DNA of 64,000 nucleotides from Planctobacterium marinum (GCF_020687805.1 NZ_JAJEWQ010000001.1:203092-267091), one strand, 5' to 3'. Positions 1 to 9,695 are shown, numbered from the stretch's first letter. The notes: a model not told the origin generated them from the sequence alone. Made by a program: numbers and translations.

Positions 1-477
1 CCTTTGTTTAAGGATCTGCAGCCCATCGAAAGAGAGTCTGTACTCAAAATGCGCGCGGTATTCACGCCGATTAAATCCAAAGAGTGCTTTATCAAAGAAG
101 GCGCACATGAACCCTGGTTCTACATTATCCTGGCTGGTAAAGCCACAGTTACCCACCGGGGCCGTAATATCGGTACCTTAATTCCTGGTCAGTTTATCGG
201 TGAAGTAGGCTTCATCTGTAAAGAGCCTCGTTCAGCCTCCGTTATTGCCGAAGATGAAATGGTGGTGATGAAGGTGGATTACGAAGCGTTTCGCAAAATA
301 CCGGTAAGAATACGGGAGTCCATCAAAGACAAGATTATTTCCGGTCTGGTGGACAGAACCATGCTGTTGAATGAAAAACTCATCAAGCAGGAAGATGAAA
401 TGGATCGGCTGAACACCCGGATAGCCGACTATGAAGCCGAAGCCGAAAACCGATTGCCCGGGCGCAAAAATAAATAA
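1..477 (+). CDS. Cyclic nucleotide-binding domain protein (5' end outside window)
   Basis: The frame is open to the window edge, so the gene probably starts upstream; the in-window TTG at 4 is not a convincing start. The visible 157 residues form one Crp-type cNMP-binding beta-roll, with the IxxGxF(I/G)GEVGF stretch around residues 60-70 and a PRSASV stretch resembling the phosphate-binding cassette. A charged helix follows, probably coiled coil (about 115-150). There is no helix-turn-helix after the domain, so this is not a classical Crp/Fnr regulator; it is more likely a sensory or scaffold protein. Ligand and partner are unknown. An insertion sequence follows after about 110 bp. Confidence 0.8.
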   Translation, partial: PLFKDLQPIERESVLKMRAVFTPIKSKECFIKEGAHEPWFYIILAGKATVTHRGRNIGTLIPGQFIGEVGFICKEPRSASVIAEDEMVVMKVDYEAFRKIPVRIRESIKDKIISGLVDRTMLLNEKLIKQEDEMDRLNTRIADYEAEAENRLPGRKNK

Positions 478-605
478 ATAATAGCGAAGGTATACCGTTA
501 TTGGTGGCTAATTAGGTAAATTTCAGGCGGGTGTCACGGTAATTCTACATGCGCGTTTGCGTGTCATTTACTTCAGAAAACTATGTGGACATATATGGTC
601 ACTCC

Positions 606-916
606 GGCTGAGTCAAGTGGATTCAGTCGCTTTTTGTGTTTTAAGGTACGCGTTTTAGTTAAGTCATTGTCTATTACCCTAAACAGTACACTGCATAATG
701 AAATACGGTCTTATGACATATATCCGGCGTCGTAATGACCTGGTTAGCTGGTCGCGCCCTCATGAGATCCAAGAAGTCTTATTCGCCTTAGCACCCACAA
801 TGTCTCAAAGACAGATGTCCACCCGAGGTTCCAAATAAGACATAACCGTTTAAATCATCAATGCTTGTTACCGCTCAATCCTGTGGTTAGTGTAAATGAT
901 TAATGAGTTCAGCATG
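606..916 (-). ncRNA. Candidate bridge RNA / seekRNA region of the IS1111-type element
   Basis: This is the noncoding stretch between the transposase stop and the subterminal inverted repeat. In IS1111-group elements this 3' region encodes the RNA that recognises target and donor DNA; in the IS110 group it lies 5'. The location is inferred from element architecture only. I did not derive a fold or guide loops, and the RNA ends are not determined. Confidence 0.4.
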
Positions 917-1945
917 TTACGCTGAACACGCGAGTTTGGCGTCAAAAGGCGTTTGCTTAGCCAGTACCGCCCAAATGATTCTTGCTAATTTATTGGCAAA
1001 CGCGGTAACACATTTGCAGCTGTGCATTTTAGCTTTAATTTTTTGTAGCCATTTACTCACGTTATCATCGTGTTTATGGCACCAGTTCAGTACCGCTCTG
1101 GCACCGAGCACAAGCATTCGCCTGAGACTCTGATTCCCTCGTTTGGTGATTTTGCCCATGCGATTCATTTCACCACTGGCATGTTGTGATGGTGTTAGCC
1201 CAATCCATGCCGCAAATTGACGACCATTTTTAAAAGAATGAATGTCGTTAACACTGGCCAAAATGGTAGCGGCGACATGAGGACCTACACCGGGAATACC
1301 CATGAGCAAAGCGTAGTCACTTCTGTCTGCAATTAACCCCTGAAGATAGTTGTCTGTTTCATCAATCCGAATTCTCATCTCTTGAATCTGGTCAAATAAT
1401 TGCTGAATAAAACGTCTGGCAACATAACTGAGTTCATTGCTCGCATCTTCGAGTATCATAGGCACCGCTTTTAGCAATGCGCCGGGTTTGGTAGAACAAA
1501 CTTCTCCATACTCTGCCAATAATCCGCGTAGTTGATTTATCGTGCTGGTACGTTGGCGTACCAACAACTCACGTATTCGTTGCAAAGATTGGATATCTTG
1601 TTGCTCAACGGGCTTGATATCGATAAAACGAGTTTTCGGTCGAAACGAAGCCTCGGCTATCGCTAATGCATCATTGGCATCGTTCTTATTACCGACCAAA
1701 AAGGGTTTAACAGCAAAAGCGGGAACACACTTCACAGTATGACCAATTTGCTCAATACGCCTCCCCCAAGGGTTGGCACTGTAGCACGCTTCCATTACAA
1801 CCAGTGTCGGTTCAAATTGACGCAGTTCATTCAACAGATTGCTCCGCCGTACTTTATTGTTGGACAGAATTTGTCTGGACTCATCAAGGGCGCATACTTG
1901 AAAAATATTCTTTGCTAAGTCGATACTTATCACGCTACATTTCAT
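917..1945 (-). CDS. IS110 family transposase
   Basis: This is a DEDD-type recombinase that acts with an element-encoded guide RNA. The N-terminal RuvC-like domain begins ISIDLAKNIFQV (first Asp) and continues through LVVMEAC (Glu) to KNDANDALAIAEA (Asp pair). The C-terminal Tnp_20 domain has IPGVGP, AAWIGLTPSQHASG and RMGKITKRGNQSLRR, which includes the conserved serine region. I chose ATG at 1945 (342 aa) over the upstream ATG at 1993: it has a GGAG sequence 9-10 bases upstream and gives the usual N-terminus. The gene looks full length and uninterrupted, so the element could be active. Confidence 0.92.
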   Translation of the reverse strand: MKCSVISIDLAKNIFQVCALDESRQILSNNKVRRSNLLNELRQFEPTLVVMEACYSANPWGRRIEQIGHTVKCVPAFAVKPFLVGNKNDANDALAIAEASFRPKTRFIDIKPVEQQDIQSLQRIRELLVRQRTSTINQLRGLLAEYGEVCSTKPGALLKAVPMILEDASNELSYVARRFIQQLFDQIQEMRIRIDETDNYLQGLIADRSDYALLMGIPGVGPHVAATILASVNDIHSFKNGRQFAAWIGLTPSQHASGEMNRMGKITKRGNQSLRRMLVLGARAVLNWCHKHDDNVSKWLQKIKAKMHSCKCVTAFANKLARIIWAVLAKQTPFDAKLACSA

Positions 1946-2030
1946 AGTGGTCACTCCGTTAGATTGTTTGCTTGAACACTTCAATCTTGGCACATTGTGA
2001 TGCCGATAGGAGTGGCCATCTCAAGTACCC

Positions 2031-2249
2031 ATGCTAAAAACATCATTTTAAAACCATCAATTTGAATATGAGCCTGTCCTGTCTATTGTGTCCTGCCAAT
2101 TTTTACTGTCTTGGAAATCTATCGAGGTTTAATAATTAGCACGGACACCCATTCTAAATTCGACATTTCAAACCACAAAACTAAAACGCAAATACCAGGA
2201 CTACTTTGCTATTTTGTGATGGCTGTCCCGCTAATATCTTGAATTTTAA
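2031..2249. repeat. Gene-free spacer with REP-like GGACACCCAT / GATGGCTGTCC motifs
   Basis: No coding sequence is seen. The stretch has two motifs facing each other: ACGGACACCCATTC (2141-2154) and GATGGCTGTCCCG (2218-2230). The same pair, GATGGCTGTCTT and GATGGGTGTCCTG, occurs at 16709-16756 beside a REP-associated transposase remnant. They are therefore probably members of one REP-like repeat family, although only these copies are visible here. Confidence 0.4.
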
Positions 2250-3950
2250 TCAATCCCTTAGCTTAGCCAGGATAAATTCAATGGCGGTGTCGTTGTTAAA
2301 TGAGTCGTGATTGCTGGCAACGATGATCTCTTCGTTGGCTTGTTGATTCAGGGTGGCACTGGTCCATGATACAACACCGTCCGAAATTGTCAGACAGGTA
2401 TGGCCTGCGCAATGTAATTCTTTGTCTAAACCTACTATCGACCAGGTACGTTCTGGTAGCGGGAAACTATTTAATTTGTTCATCAGTGGATGGTCGGGGC
2501 GCAGCACTTCAATACTGTTTGGGCCATGAGTAGCCAGAAATGGACGCATTGGTGGGGTGATGGTCTCAATTCCAAACTTTTTTACCACATCAGCAAACAT
2601 GTTGGTGAAATTACTGGGAAGATTAATTAATCCTGCGCCCAGTCTGCCTATCCAGGAGCTGGCCATTTCACTGCCGCGATGAGGCGTATCCAGGAAAAAC
2701 AAATTGTTCAGCCGGGCAGGCGGGCTAAAAATAAAGATATCCTGCATTTGCGGATTGCTTTCTAAGACACTGGTCATGTCTTGCGGTGACTTTGAGAATG
2801 CGGTATCCCACAGTTGTTGCCCGGTATCAACGGCAAAGGTCTTGGCAATGATGCCGCCCATACTGTGGCCAATGATACTCAGACTTTGACCCGCATAATC
2901 CGATTGGTGAAATCTCCCCATCATGGTTTTTAATCGTTTTCTCAGTCGCATGGCGTTGTAAAAAGGAGGCGGGCCGGATGGATAAAAGGCATGCCAAATC
3001 TGATATCGCTTGTTCAATGCTTCATCATTCATGATAGCCATGGTGAGTTTGCGCCAAATCAGCGGGCTGGAATTTAAACCGTGGATCATCAACAATGGCG
3101 TTTTATGCGGGGAAAATTCCTGAATAGCAAATATGCCAAAACGATGCTCAGCCCGTTCAGCGGTTAGCAAGCCAATAAAGGAAGATTTATCAATATCAGC
3201 TTTGTTGATAAGGGTGAGAAATGCCGCAGCCGGTGCATAGGCTAATTGAGATTGATAAAGAGTGTTGCGGTTGTGAAAATTCATCCGCTTGCCTTTAATA
3301 TGAATGAGTAGCTCCTGGTCTGAAATACTTACCTCATGGACAAAAAAGGTGATTGGGCGATATATACCTTCCAGCGGATATTCATGGTCATCTATCTGAT
3401 AGGAATTCGCTCGATAAGCAACGGCGGTAATACCAATTCCTGAAAACACTTCAGGCCGTAAATGAGCTTCTGTGTTTTGCATGTTGGCTGTGAGGTAAAT
3501 CTCCTCAAAAACCTGACCAAGCCGATCAGGTTCTGTTTGCACTTGTATATGTGGTGCGGTGAAACTGATTAAATCTGATTGTGATGTCAGGATTTGCAGC
3601 AGCGCTGCGTTATAGTGCGGTATTATTTTAGCTTCTGATTCTGTATAGCGTGTTTCGGCATTGTGCTTAAGCCATTGATGACAACTAACTAAAGTCATTT
3701 GAATCGGCGTATTCTTTTTCGGTGCAGTGCACATGCTGAATAACTGTGTCTGTGATTGTGTCTGGGATTGTACGGAGACTTGATGCAGTTGTTTTATTTG
3801 CGAGTCGGAAAGCGAGGGGATTGCGACAATCTTATCTGTTTGCCTGTGCCAATCAATAAAGCGATTGCTACTACAGCCAGCCAGTAATAGCTGCAACAGG
3901 CAAAGTAGCGTGATGAAACTGGTGTTGTTCTGATGTGTAGAGGTGATCAA
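2250..3950 (-). CDS. Lipoprotein alpha/beta hydrolase
   Basis: This is a probable envelope-anchored esterase or lipase. The N-terminus is a lipoprotein signal with lipobox LLAGC (Cys26). Residues about 280-560 form an alpha/beta hydrolase domain with an oxyanion HG at 290-291 (LLMIHGLNSSPLIW) and nucleophile elbow GHSMGG (361-366, Ser363). Residues 30-280 are a poorly recognised N-terminal extension. The only usable in-frame start is TTG at 3950, because a stop lies just upstream, and no clear Shine-Dalgarno is seen; translation may be weak. The gene follows rimO on the same strand after a strong hairpin at 3952-3981. The natural substrate is unknown. Confidence 0.8.
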   Translation of the reverse strand: MITSTHQNNTSFITLLCLLQLLLAGCSSNRFIDWHRQTDKIVAIPSLSDSQIKQLHQVSVQSQTQSQTQLFSMCTAPKKNTPIQMTLVSCHQWLKHNAETRYTESEAKIIPHYNAALLQILTSQSDLISFTAPHIQVQTEPDRLGQVFEEIYLTANMQNTEAHLRPEVFSGIGITAVAYRANSYQIDDHEYPLEGIYRPITFFVHEVSISDQELLIHIKGKRMNFHNRNTLYQSQLAYAPAAAFLTLINKADIDKSSFIGLLTAERAEHRFGIFAIQEFSPHKTPLLMIHGLNSSPLIWRKLTMAIMNDEALNKRYQIWHAFYPSGPPPFYNAMRLRKRLKTMMGRFHQSDYAGQSLSIIGHSMGGIIAKTFAVDTGQQLWDTAFSKSPQDMTSVLESNPQMQDIFIFSPPARLNNLFFLDTPHRGSEMASSWIGRLGAGLINLPSNFTNMFADVVKKFGIETITPPMRPFLATHGPNSIEVLRPDHPLMNKLNSFPLPERTWSIVGLDKELHCAGHTCLTISDGVVSWTSATLNQQANEEIIVASNHDSFNNDTAIEFILAKLRD

Positions 3951-3951
3951 T

Positions 3952-3981
3952 TCAGGGCATCTATATATTCAGATGCCCTGA
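3952..3981 (-). terminator. Perfect 10-bp hairpin between rimO and the lipoprotein gene
   Basis: TCAGGGCATC and GATGCCCTGA pair perfectly around a 10-nt AT-rich loop, just after the rimO stop codon. There is no U-tract, so it may protect the rimO 3' end or attenuate transcription rather than act as a standard intrinsic terminator. Confidence 0.45.
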
Positions 3982-3993
3982 GTGTAGTGCAAG

Positions 3994-5412
3994 TTAGTCT
4001 TCTACGCGACTGCCCCACAAGTCGTATTCGTCGGCGTGTTCAATTAACACGTCGACAAAATCGCCCGGTTGCACCTGAGTATCGCCATTGAGATAGACCA
4101 CACCGTCTATTTCCGGTGCATCGGCATAGGTTCGGCCAATTGCGCCTTCTTCGTCTACCTCGTCAATCAACACCTGCATAATCAAACCAACGCGCTGTTG
4201 CAATCTGTCGGCACTGATTTTTTGCTGTTTTAGCATGAAGCGCTCGTAACGATCTTGTTTTGTGGCTTCATCGATTTGATCCGGTAAATCGTTGGCAGTG
4301 GCGCCTTCTACTTCTGAATATTTAAAACAGCCAACCCGATCTAATTGCGCTTCATCCAGAAAATCCAGCAGCTCCTGGAATTCCTCTTCGGTTTCGCCAG
4401 GGAAACCCACAATGAAAGTGGAACGGATCACCAGTTCAGGACAGATCTCACGCCATTTTTTGATGCGCTCTAAGGTGCGCTCAGCCGCGGCAGGGCGTTT
4501 CATCAGTTTCAAAATTCGTTTGTTGGCATGCTGGAAGGGAATATCCAGATACGGCAGGATCTTGCCTTGTGCCATTAAAGGAATCACTTTATCCACTGAA
4601 GGATAGGGGTAAACATAGTGCAATCGCACCCATATGCCCATGTGACCCAGTTGCTCAGCTAATTCTGTCATGCCGGTTTTTACCGGCATTCCGTCCCAGA
4701 ATCCGGTTTTGTTTTTAACATCTACACCGTAGGCACTGGTATCCTGAGAAATCACCAGTAGTTCTTTTACGCCAGCGTTGCTCAGTCTCTCGGCTTCACT
4801 CAGTACTTCACCAACAGGACGACTCACCAAGTCACCACGCATGGACGGGATGATGCAGAAAGTACATCTGTGATTACAGCCCTCAGAAATTTTCAGGTAA
4901 GCGTAATGGCGCGGCGTTAGTTTAACACCTTGTTCAGGAATTAAATCGCTGAATGGGTTGTGAACTGGCTTGGGCAAGTTGTCGTGTACTTGCTCAACCA
5001 CAGTTTCATAGGCATGAGGGCCTGTTATTGCCAATACATTGGGGTGAACTTCGCGAATTTCGTCTTCTTTTACACCGAGACAGCCGGTAACAATCACTTT
5101 ACCGTTTTCCGCGAGGGCTTCACCAATGGTGTCCAATGATTCCTGAACTGCTGAATCAATAAAACCGCAGGTATTGACGATAACCAAATCGGCATCGTTG
5201 TATGTCGGCACCACATCATAGCCTTCGGTGCGAAGCTGGGTCAGAATACGTTCTGAATCCACCAGGTTTTTAGGGCAACCCAGACTCACAAAACCAATTC
5301 TCGCGTTGCCACTGTCAGCAGTCGCCAGATTTTCCTGAGACTGTTGCTCGATAACCTTTTTAGGGGTATCCATTGTGGTGGTTTGCGAGGGATCAAATTG
5401 TTTTACGGTCAT
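3994..5412 (-). CDS. rimO: Ribosomal protein S12 methylthiotransferase RimO
   Basis: This radical-SAM enzyme adds a methylthio group to the conserved aspartate of ribosomal protein S12 (beta-methylthio-Asp). After a roughly 35-residue variable leader there is the UPF0004 domain starting [16 protein letters not shown], which carries the three auxiliary-cluster cysteines. The radical-SAM motif is in [18 protein letters not shown], with the three CxxxCxxC cysteines. A C-terminal TRAM domain (about 400-470) ends in the RimO-like YDLWG. At 472 aa it is slightly longer than the E. coli enzyme (441 aa) because of the leader. ATG at 5412 has a weak AAAGG upstream; an internal ATG at codon 14 is a possible alternative. 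Confidence 0.96.
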   Translation of the reverse strand: MTVKQFDPSQTTTMDTPKKVIEQQSQENLATADSGNARIGFVSLGCPKNLVDSERILTQLRTEGYDVVPTYNDADLVIVNTCGFIDSAVQESLDTIGEALAENGKVIVTGCLGVKEDEIREVHPNVLAITGPHAYETVVEQVHDNLPKPVHNPFSDLIPEQGVKLTPRHYAYLKISEGCNHRCTFCIIPSMRGDLVSRPVGEVLSEAERLSNAGVKELLVISQDTSAYGVDVKNKTGFWDGMPVKTGMTELAEQLGHMGIWVRLHYVYPYPSVDKVIPLMAQGKILPYLDIPFQHANKRILKLMKRPAAAERTLERIKKWREICPELVIRSTFIVGFPGETEEEFQELLDFLDEAQLDRVGCFKYSEVEGATANDLPDQIDEATKQDRYERFMLKQQKISADRLQQRVGLIMQVLIDEVDEEGAIGRTYADAPEIDGVVYLNGDTQVQPGDFVDVLIEHADEYDLWGSRVED

Positions 5413-5523
5413 ACAGGGCCTTTAGTCTTGGTGGTAATGCGTAGTTTAGTTAAAAAGCGCGCGATTATACAGGAAGATGTGTAACGGGGTACAGTCAAAG
5501 TCGCTGACGGTCGTGAGTAAAAC

Positions 5524-5548
5524 AAAAAAAAGCGGCCCGAAAGCCGCT
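5524..5548 (-). terminator. Rho-independent terminator of the secreted protein gene
   Basis: On the minus strand AGCGGC and GCCGCT form a GC-rich stem followed by a run of T. It lies about 20 bp after the stop at 5570 and before the rimO upstream region. Confidence 0.85.
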
Positions 5549-5569
5549 AAAGCACAGTGGTAAGTTGGT

Positions 5570-6589
5570 TTATAAGGTAACGCGCACTATCATGGCCTTA
5601 CCAGACGCAGAACGGCCATTGATCAGGTACTTATTGTTGCCAAGGTCAGTAACACTGTATACATCTTCCAACAGAGACGCTTTGTCGTAAGTGATGTTAT
5701 CGAATTGTGGTAACTCACTATTGCTGGCTTTGTCAGACGAGTCTCTTTGCAATTGTGTGTCGCTAATTGATTGAACCGCGATAGAACCGGTTTTAGAACT
5801 GCCGCTGGTGAGGCGACTGGCGTTTTGGTTGTTACACTTTCCCCGATTAACCGCACAGCTTTCAGTGATCTGCCACATCATACCGAACTTATCAGATGAC
5901 TTGATTTTTACGCCACTGTTAAAAGTCACCGTTTCGTCCAGTTTGGCATAGCCAACAATTAAACGACCATCCGCGCTCACGGCGGAAGCACGATAACGCC
6001 ATTGCCCACCGTCACCGCTCACACTCATAGTACGGTTCCCGGCCTTGTAAGGGGGTAATTGTCCGTTTCCCGTATCAATGTCGTACTTTACCGGGTTGAA
6101 TTTGCCATTAACCATTTCAAAGACATGGATGGATGACAGGTCATCTCCCCAGGTCCAGCCATTGGCAATCAAAAGATCGGCCTGAACACCATTGTGATCG
6201 TATTTTGCCAACATAGTGCTGTCATAAATACTGGCCCTGTGCATCTGAAATTGTCTCCATGGGCTGTCTTCATCGATAGAATGCAGTGGCGTGAAGCGAT
6301 TCTCAAACTGACAGGTACCGTTTAACGCAAAATCAGTGAGATCCAAGGTGGTGGTAATAGTGCCATGACGGGTATGCTCTATGCCGTTTTCTGCAATCAG
6401 CGTAAACGCCTCATCTGTTGATGAGCTGGCAAAAATTTTAGCAATACCAGTGACTCTGCCACCATTGACATAAACGGCGTTGATTGCGCCTGAATAATCC
6501 ATCGCACAGGTTTCGATTGTCGCAGCCCGGGCCTGTCCAGTAAGAGTTATACTAAATAATGCTATCAGAGCGGCAAAAGATGTTTTCAT
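5570..6589 (-). CDS. Secreted protein of unknown function
   Basis: The protein has 339 residues with a cleavable signal peptide (MKTSFAALIALFSITLTGQARA) and is therefore periplasmic or secreted. I do not recognise the family. Visible features are four mature cysteines likely to form disulfides (ETCAMDY, GTCQFE, ESCAVNRGKC) and a repeat-like beta-rich composition with GRLIVGYA and KYLINGRSASGKA strands. The N-terminus and in-frame ATG at 6589 are well supported. It is a single-gene unit with its own terminator at 5524-5548, and a pair of TACGACTAAAGTCGTA-like sites lies about 115-150 bp upstream of the start. Confidence 0.75.
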   Translation of the reverse strand: MKTSFAALIALFSITLTGQARAATIETCAMDYSGAINAVYVNGGRVTGIAKIFASSSTDEAFTLIAENGIEHTRHGTITTTLDLTDFALNGTCQFENRFTPLHSIDEDSPWRQFQMHRASIYDSTMLAKYDHNGVQADLLIANGWTWGDDLSSIHVFEMVNGKFNPVKYDIDTGNGQLPPYKAGNRTMSVSGDGGQWRYRASAVSADGRLIVGYAKLDETVTFNSGVKIKSSDKFGMMWQITESCAVNRGKCNNQNASRLTSGSSKTGSIAVQSISDTQLQRDSSDKASNSELPQFDNITYDKASLLEDVYSVTDLGNNKYLINGRSASGKAMIVRVTL

Positions 6590-6702
6590 TGTGTTTTCCT
6601 TTTTTACTGCTTATCCGTTTCAGCGGTAATGTGCTGTGTTGGACCTGTAATGTGGGCAAATTTAAAGGGTTTCTCAAAAGTGGTAAACGCGTGTTTTCGC
6701 GA

Positions 6703-6741
6703 ATTAGACTAAAGTCGTAATCCGGTAATACTTTAGTCGTA
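6703..6741. promoter_or_regulatory. Tandem imperfect TACGACTAAAGTCGTA operator-like sites
   Basis: ACTAAAGT (6708-6715) and its reverse complement ACTTTAGT (6730-6737) are separated by 14 bp, and both are followed by CGTA. Each is an imperfect copy of the palindrome TACGACTAAAGTCGTA. They are placed to control the secreted protein gene on the minus strand, the VOC gene on the plus strand, or both. The layout suits a dimeric, perhaps LuxR/NarL-type, regulator; the identity is not established. Confidence 0.45.
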
Positions 6742-6894
6742 GACAAAAGGAGGCATTACTGTGTTGCCTGTTTTGAGTATCACCTCAACGAAGGCTGTAG
6801 CTTATGGGGGGCAGGCTGGCTACGCTTTTTTAGTCAACTACACTAATTTCACTTACCCGCTATACTTGATGATTCAATACAAGGGGAGTGGTTT

Positions 6895-7266
6895 ATGAAA
6901 CTAGGCGCATTTTCTGTCAGTCTGGCAGTTAAGGACATTAATAAATCGAAAGCCTTCTATGAGGCATTAGGGTTTGAAGAGTTCGCGGGTAATATCGAAC
7001 ACGGTTACATGATCCTGAAAAATGACTCCAGTACTATCGGATTGTTTCAGGGTATGTTTGAAAAAAATATGCTGACTTATAACCCAGGCTGGGCACAAGA
7101 TTGCAGTACGTTGGATAACTATCAGGATGTCAGGGAGATTCAGCAGGCGCTGCGTGAAAAGGGACTGGAACTGTTAGACACCGTTGATGAGGACTCAAAA
7201 GGGCCGGGTAGTATCATGCTCGTCGATCCGGATGGTAATCCGGTATTGATTGATCAACACATCTAA
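6895..7266 (+). CDS. VOC family (glyoxalase/bleomycin resistance-like) protein
   Basis: This is a 123-residue single-domain member of the vicinal-oxygen-chelate superfamily. The N-terminal half has the typical SVSLAVKDINKSKAFYEALGFE start and the C-terminal half ends PGSIMLVDPDGNPVLIDQH. It begins at ATG with an AAGGGGAG ribosome binding site. VOC proteins bind a metal and act as dioxygenases, isomerases, lyases or antibiotic binders; the substrate cannot be read from the sequence. It stands alone, with no obvious operon partner, ahead of the bkd operon. Confidence 0.88.
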   Translation: MKLGAFSVSLAVKDINKSKAFYEALGFEEFAGNIEHGYMILKNDSSTIGLFQGMFEKNMLTYNPGWAQDCSTLDNYQDVREIQQALREKGLELLDTVDEDSKGPGSIMLVDPDGNPVLIDQHI

Positions 7267-7518
7267 TTCTGCATCAATAATGTCGCTTTGTAGTTAACTT
7301 GTAGACGAGTTATAACAAATTTGTAAAAACTAGGATGGATATCCTAAAAATAACGCAGGCATGGGGCAAATTCTGATTGCCCCGATAAATTTCTCCCAAA
7401 AATCGCAACACGTTTTTAAGCGAACAAGACTACACTTACAGCCATCAAATAACGCTGGTTCTGCACGTTCTGAATTTGATAATCAGGTCGTGTGAGACAC
7501 TCACAATAAGGCGATAAT
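7267..7518 (+). promoter_or_regulatory. bkd operon upstream region
   Basis: This 250-bp noncoding leader precedes the bkd genes. It includes a short dyad TAGGAT-GGAT-ATCCTA at 7331-7346 and a ribosome binding site AAGGCG just before the ATG at 7519. No regulator gene is adjacent. The dyad is only a weak candidate operator. Confidence 0.3.
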
Positions 7519-8706
7519 ATGAAAACCAGAAACCATCTTTCTCATGTTGGTATTGCACATGAAGTGAATATCATCAGCAACGGGCTGATTGATATTCCTA
7601 TGCTGCAAATCCTGTCTCAGGACGGTGTTGTCCATAAAGAAGCTGTTGAACCTGAACTTGATCAGGAAACTGCGTTAAAAATGTATACCACTATGCAGTT
7701 TACCCGCGTATTAGACGAGCGCATGGTGGCGGCTCAGCGACAGGGACGCATTAGTTTTTACCTGGCTTCTACCGGCGAAGAAGGTGCAACGGTTGCCAGT
7801 GCGGCGGCTCTGGAGCCACAAGACATGATCATGTCGCAATATCGTGAACAAGGTTCTCTGGCATACCGTGGGTACAGCACAGAGCAATTCATGAATCAGA
7901 TGTTCAGCAATGAAAAAGAGCCGAATAAAGGGCGTCAGATGCCGATTCACTACGGTGCCAAAGAACTGAACTTCATGACTATCTCCTCGCCGCTGGGCAC
8001 TCAAATTCCGCAGGCAGCAGGCTATGCTTATGGTCAGAAAATGGCCGGTGAACCCGCTGTAACCATTTGTTATTTTGGTGAAGGTGCCGCGTCGGAAGGT
8101 GACTTCCACGCAGGTGTTAACATGGCTGCGGTACTGAATTGCCCGGTGATCTTCTTCTGCCGCAACAATGGCTATGCCATTTCCACTCCGGCAGAAGAGC
8201 AATTTGCCGGTGACGGTATTGCTTCTCGCGGTATCGGTTATGGGGTTAAAACCATCCGGGTTGATGGTAATGATGTATTAGGTGTTTATGCGGCAACGCA
8301 AAAAGCCCGTGAAATCGCCCTGGCTGAAAATTGCCCGGTACTTATCGAAGCCATGACCTACCGCTTAGCGGCTCACTCCACTTCTGATGATCCCACCGGT
8401 TATCGCTCCAAGGAAGAAGAAGCTAAGTGGCAGGAAAGAGATCCAATTGCCCGTATGGCTAAATGGCTGGTTTCCAAAGGCTGGTTGGATGAAGACGCTA
8501 ACAAGAAAGAAGTGGAACAAATGCGTCAGGAAGTGCTGCAGGAGCTGAAGCGCGTTGAGCAGGTGCCAATTTGTAAAATCGATGAGTTAGTTACCGACGT
8601 ATACGCCGAAGTGCCGCCAATACTGCAAAAACAACTCAGCGAATTAAAAGCTCATATTAAGAAGTATCCGGAAGCTTATCCTAAAACCGCAGGGAGAATT
8701 GACTAA
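7519..8706 (+). CDS. bkdA1: Branched-chain 2-oxoacid dehydrogenase E1 component, alpha subunit
   Basis: This is the thiamine-diphosphate-dependent decarboxylase subunit of the branched-chain ketoacid dehydrogenase complex, which oxidises the ketoacids of Leu, Ile and Val to acyl-CoA. The 395 residues carry the ThDP/Mg signature [18 protein letters not shown]...NNGYAIS and the regulatory-loop-like [11 protein letters not shown]. The gene overlaps the E1 beta start by one base (TAATG), so the two subunits are translationally coupled. The N-terminal extension of about 45 residues is normal for bacterial E1 alpha of this type. Confidence 0.95.
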   Translation: MKTRNHLSHVGIAHEVNIISNGLIDIPMLQILSQDGVVHKEAVEPELDQETALKMYTTMQFTRVLDERMVAAQRQGRISFYLASTGEEGATVASAAALEPQDMIMSQYREQGSLAYRGYSTEQFMNQMFSNEKEPNKGRQMPIHYGAKELNFMTISSPLGTQIPQAAGYAYGQKMAGEPAVTICYFGEGAASEGDFHAGVNMAAVLNCPVIFFCRNNGYAISTPAEEQFAGDGIASRGIGYGVKTIRVDGNDVLGVYAATQKAREIALAENCPVLIEAMTYRLAAHSTSDDPTGYRSKEEEAKWQERDPIARMAKWLVSKGWLDEDANKKEVEQMRQEVLQELKRVEQVPICKIDELVTDVYAEVPPILQKQLSELKAHIKKYPEAYPKTAGRID

Positions 8707-9683
8707 TGGCTAAAATGAATATTTTACAGGCGGTAAACAATGCCTTGCATATCGCCATGGAAGACAATGAAAAAGTCATGGTGTTTGGTGAGGATGTCGG
8801 CCATTTTGGTGGCGTATTCCGGGCTACCAGTAACCTGCAGGAAAAATTCGGACGCGACAGAGTATTTAACACGCCACTGGTAGAGCAGGGCATCATAGGT
8901 TTTGCTAACGGTTTGGCCTCTCAGGGCTCTGTTCCCGTTGCTGAGATTCAGTTTGGCGATTACATCTTCCCGGCTTTCGATCAGATCGTTAATGAAACCG
9001 CTAAGTTCCGCTATCGTTCTGGTGGACAGTTTTCAGTAGGCAGCCTGACTATCCGTACACCTTATGGTGGTGGTATTGCAGGCGGTCATTATCACTCGCA
9101 ATCTCCGGAAGCGTTTTTTGCTCACTGTCCAGGCATTAAAATTGTTATTCCTCGTAATCCCTACCAGGCCAAAGGTTTGTTGTTAGCCTCTATTCGCGAC
9201 GACAACCCGGTATTGTTCATGGAGCCTAAGCGCCTATATCGCGCTTCTGTTGGCGAAGTGCCGGAAGAAGATTATCAGTTGCCATTAGGTAAAGCAGAAG
9301 TGGTTAAAGAAGGTTCTGATATCACCTTGCTGGCCTGGGGTGCACAGATGGAAATCATCGAAAAAGCCGCTGAAATGGCGGAAAAAGATGGCGTTTCCAG
9401 CGAAATTATCGATTTGCGCAGTATTCAGCCCTGGGATGCTGATACTATTTGTCAGTCAGTAGAAAAAACCGGCAGATTGTTAATCAACCACGAAGCTCCG
9501 TTAACCGGTGGCTTTGCTGCTGAAGTGGCTGCGACAGTGCAGGAGCGTTGCTTCCTGAATCTGGAATCACCTATTGCGCGTGTCTGTGGTTTGGATACTC
9601 CGTATCCTTTGGCACATGAAAAAGAATATATGCCAGATCACCTGAAAACCTATGAAGCCATCATGCGTACTATGCACTTTTAA
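8706..9683 (+). CDS. bkdA2: Branched-chain 2-oxoacid dehydrogenase E1 component, beta subunit
   Basis: This 325-residue transketolase-like beta subunit completes the E1 heterotetramer. Recognisable blocks are [18 protein letters not shown] near the N-terminus, [19 protein letters not shown] in the middle and [22 protein letters not shown] in the C-terminal transketolase domain. The start codon overlaps the stop of E1 alpha. E2 follows 12 bp downstream. Confidence 0.96.
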   Translation: MAKMNILQAVNNALHIAMEDNEKVMVFGEDVGHFGGVFRATSNLQEKFGRDRVFNTPLVEQGIIGFANGLASQGSVPVAEIQFGDYIFPAFDQIVNETAKFRYRSGGQFSVGSLTIRTPYGGGIAGGHYHSQSPEAFFAHCPGIKIVIPRNPYQAKGLLLASIRDDNPVLFMEPKRLYRASVGEVPEEDYQLPLGKAEVVKEGSDITLLAWGAQMEIIEKAAEMAEKDGVSSEIIDLRSIQPWDADTICQSVEKTGRLLINHEAPLTGGFAAEVAATVQERCFLNLESPIARVCGLDTPYPLAHEKEYMPDHLKTYEAIMRTMHF

Positions 9684-9695
9684 TCGGGGAAGACT

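Larger units (their letters stand above)
585..2030 (-). mobile_element. IS110-family (IS1111-type) insertion sequence
   Basis: The boundaries are approximate. A transposase gene lies between subterminal inverted repeats ATGGTCACTCC (595-605) and, on the other strand, ATGGCCACTCC (2009-2019), which match at 10 of 11 positions. About 310 bp of noncoding DNA lies downstream of the transposase stop (605-916) and only about 65 bp upstream of its start. Subterminal inverted repeats and a long noncoding end 3' of the transposase are hallmarks of the IS1111 group; these elements make no target duplication, and none was found. No interrupted gene is apparent at either flank. An exact 11-bp direct copy of the left repeat core (TGGTCACTCCG) overlaps the transposase ribosome binding site at 1948-1958. 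Confidence 0.75.

Noticed and set aside
903..1133. Plus-strand open frame of 76 codons
   Set aside because: It lies opposite the transposase gene and has no protein family character.
2250..3950. Interruption of the lipoprotein gene by the IS element
   Set aside because: The gene is complete to its stop codon and the element end lies 220 bp away.
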